This document shows positions 61,471 to 64,000 of a DNA stretch of 64,000 nt, piece after piece; position 1 is the stretch's first letter, and every line of letters starts with the position of its first letter. The position numbers and the translations under genes were made by a program. The notes beneath the pieces are model-generated. The model worked only from the letters and a program-made list of their open reading frames with translations. It was not told where the DNA came from and searched no databases. Origin of the DNA: Saussurea involucrata. Its lineage: Eukaryota; Streptophyta; Magnoliopsida; Asterales; Asteraceae. The stretch is from contig CM066312.1 in assembly GCA_033807775.1 (NCBI GenBank), positions 28,493,696 to 28,557,695 on the forward strand, read 5' to 3'.

Positions 61471-64000
61471 ACTCTCCCCCACTTGGATTAGACTTCGTCC
61501 TCGAAGTCTACGTCCGCAAACAGCTCTGGATAGCTTTACCACATCTCAACCTCGGGTTCCCAAGTCCACTCGGAGCCCTTTCTGTGTTGCCACTGGACTT
61601 TCCTCAACTAGAATCTAAATTTCTCACCCCGTCTAGAATTTCTCGAATACTTTTCTTACTAACAAAACTCCTTCACGGACATTGGAAATATGATCGTAAG
61701 AACACTCCAACAACTGAATTCATTCCTAGTCAAACGACTTCGGTTGCCTCCCAATCTTAGATATTCCATACGTCCCGAGTCAAATCTCAAGCTCTAACCA
61801 TTCTAAAGTTGCCTACCAATATACCCAACTGGATACTCGGATCCGATCATTCCTACCATCAACTGTCGATTAACTCCTACGAGTTCTAATAGACTCCCAA
61901 AACTTACCTTACACGCATCATCAACCAGTAAATTTATAATCACCCACGAAGGTCATTCCACCATAACCATTCATCACAATTAAGCATCTCAGGGTTACTA
62001 CTACCATCACCACAATTATTTAACATTGGTTATAAATCTCCGATTACACTAAAGGCGTTTGGCCTTAAGCCCAAAAGTCGACACCTAAATATACTACTTA
62101 CTTCAAAAGGTTACTGCGCATTTATTCTCATAATTACAAAGGGCATCATTCCCTTAACCGACACTATTCGGCCTACATTACCAACACACGTGGAATACCC
62201 AACCTTCCACCGTCTACTTATCCTCCACACTCGCTCTACGAAGCTTAGTTACACCGTATCAAGATACACCTTAACGTCTACCTCCCAGGTACGTTTTAAG
62301 GCCCGGCACATCGGAACTACCTCTCAGGTAAGTGCCCAAGACTATATCCTTCCAATGCCTACTGGAAAGTCAAGGTCATAACACATGAATACCGGAGTCC
62401 CACCCCGAGATACCCAACCGACCAATACCAACGACTGACTGACGTGACCAAGGATCCAATGCAAAACAGTCTACCAGCAACATGCCTATCCCGAAATGAC
62501 TCACTCACCCAACATGTAAATACTCAATGTGCAATAAGTGCAAAACTGTGCAACAAAACAACCCATCAACAAAACTCCACATCGAGTCATTAAAAACCGT
62601 GCAATTGACCCATGACTATCTCAAAGTCAAAACCGAGCAAAACGCTCCACGCTTGCTAGACCCATAAGTCGGTCAAAAACGCGTTTAAATAAAGTTTAAG
62701 CAAGCAATACTCTAAAATCAAAATTAGTCCCAACCTCGACACGGGTTAAACCAAAGAGTTTTCCAAAAGGACTCACGCCCTTAAAATTCTCAAAATGACA
62801 CATAATACTTATAAGCGCACTTCCCCAAATGGTTTACAAAATCATTTACAAAATATTTTCAACGTCAAGATTTTTCATTTCAAAAAGACCGTAAGCAATA
62901 AAACTACTATTACCAGGTCGGTAGTTACGCAAAAATGGACACGCTCGTCCCACATATGAAAATCATGTTGAAAATCATTTCATTGCAGCTTAGTTAACTC
63001 ACAAAACGTAAGCGAAATAAATAGTTTCTTTGAAAATGAACCTTCACGGTTCTAGTATGAATTGACTCATGACATGTATTTAAAGTAACCGCTCGACCTT
63101 ACACCGGGTGCAACAAAAGTGTGCACATAATTTCAAAATCAGTTCCACGATATTTGACCCCAAAATTCCTCTTTTTTCAACAAAAATGTCGTGGCACAGG
63201 GTTCACTAACAAATCTTACGCGCGTCGGCTAGTCATACAAAACGATGAAACGGTTTACAAATATATTTTTGTTAAAACACAACTGTCTCGTGTAAGTTTC
63301 AAACTTAAAGATAAAAACCAATCCGCTTCCATCATTTGAAAATATCGACTAAAATCTTATAAAATCTCAAAAGGTGGGGTTCTTTAAATTGATTTTCAAG
63401 ATTTCCCCAAATGGTCACATAAACAAATAATATATGCACCTCGTGAAATTAAACCCACACGACTCAACATGCCGTAAAACAAAACTTATTTTAACCAAAT
63501 CACTCAAATAGCTTTATACAGACATCGTGGAATGTAACTTTCCGTCTCAACTCTAACATATGTGGAGGAGTTCCAATGTTAAAGTCACAAGCCGTAGTCA
63601 CTTGCCCAACATTTTAAATACCACAAAACACGGATATCATCTTACCCGAAAGAACCGTTGGAAAAATAACGAAATGAGACAAATTCTAACAAAGTTTGCA
63701 CTCCCGTGATAAAACGATTTCATACACTTTCAAAACCATATTTAAAAATCTTGTGTGTGTGCTGAACATTTCCCAAAATTCCAAAACACCATCCAATAAA
63801 TGATTTGAAACACAAGAATTTGTTAATGCAATCTATTTCAAAATCAAACTTTGTGCATGACTCAGTCGGCATTCTACGCCTCGACTCCTACTCCTCCAAA
63901 TCTCTCCGATCCACTAACGTCATCCGGACATTTAAACCTCTTAGGCAAGTTGGGAAATTACGTCAAATAATCCCTACGATTTTTCCTCAAATCAAAGTCG
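61471..64000 (-). other. Non-coding interior of the second LARD-like element (partial)
   Basis: Shares blocks with 37472-41241: GCCCAAAAGTCGACACCTAA (about 62070), ATTCGGCCTACA (62165), CTCGTCCCACATATGAAAAT (62946), ACATATGTGGAGGAG (63557) and a block at 63865-64000. Between 62520 and 62830 it also resembles part of the other element's LTR (36040-36350). No coding region is seen. Confidence 0.75.

Larger units (their letters stand above)
59023..64000 (-). mobile_element. Second LARD-like element (3' LTR and interior, runs off window)
   Basis: LTR 59023-61470 (2,448 bp), polypurine tract AAGTGGGGGAGAGT on the minus strand next to it, and a non-coding interior continuing to the window end. The interior shares blocks with that of the intron 2 element, though the LTRs are largely different. 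Flank TCATC (59018-59022) is the presumed duplication. It inserted into the Copia-like 3' ORF. Confidence 0.85.

Overview
The window is plant nuclear DNA from a eudicot with a large, transposon-packed genome. The evidence is GT-AG spliced exons of a plant 3-hydroxyisobutyryl-CoA hydrolase, chromodomain Gypsy and Copia elements with tRNA-iMet primer sites, Cassandra TRIM elements carrying 5S rRNA-like promoters, and MITEs. Copia and LINE protein styles feel asterid-like, but I cannot name the species. There are no operons, rRNA genes or CRISPR arrays.

Only one host gene is visible: a CHY1-type 3-hydroxyisobutyryl-CoA hydrolase on the + strand. Seven exons (21991-22008, 34664-34744, 45371-45439, 53697-53760, 53937-54016, 54155-54238, 54459-54543) give 160 codons plus one base with no stop. 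They are spread over 32.6 kb because introns 1, 2, 3 and 7 have filled with transposons. The 3' half of the gene lies beyond the window.

Layout. 1-7317: minus-strand chromodomain Gypsy element A, with broken gag-pol between a 3' LTR (cut by the window start) and a truncated 5' LTR. 7318-about 11.6 kb: plus-strand Gypsy pol fragment with its 3' LTR, joined head-on to A inside a short shared sequence. 11.7-12.76 kb: 3' end of a LINE. 12.76-14.22 kb: 5' end of a minus-strand Copia element. 14.22-19.94 kb: a minus-strand retroelement with a 289-bp LTR and an unrecognised ORF, split by a 4.3-kb composite of two inverted Cassandra arrays around a Gypsy A-family LTR. One 5-bp duplication (GGGTA) flanks the whole composite. 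20.4-21.65 kb: a CACTA-like remnant and a triplicated segment just upstream of CHY1.

Intron 1 holds foldback and hAT-like MITEs and a complete 8.1-kb Copia element (duplication TCTTC). Intron 2 holds a 9.1-kb Gypsy-type element with nearly identical 2.66-kb LTRs, no coding capacity (LARD-like) and duplication TCCTT. Intron 3 holds a decayed Copia element (duplication ATATG) containing a deleted Gypsy element, which itself contains a MITE. Intron 7 holds three nested elements: a plus-strand Copia, a minus-strand Copia within its gag, and a second LARD-like element within that, running off the window.

The most interesting items are the Cassandra/Gypsy composite joined at the primer-binding site, a conserved non-coding interior shared by two LARD-like elements with different LTRs, a hairpin conserved across several Gypsy LTR families, and the extreme intron growth of CHY1. 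No transposon coding region in the window looks intact over its full length.
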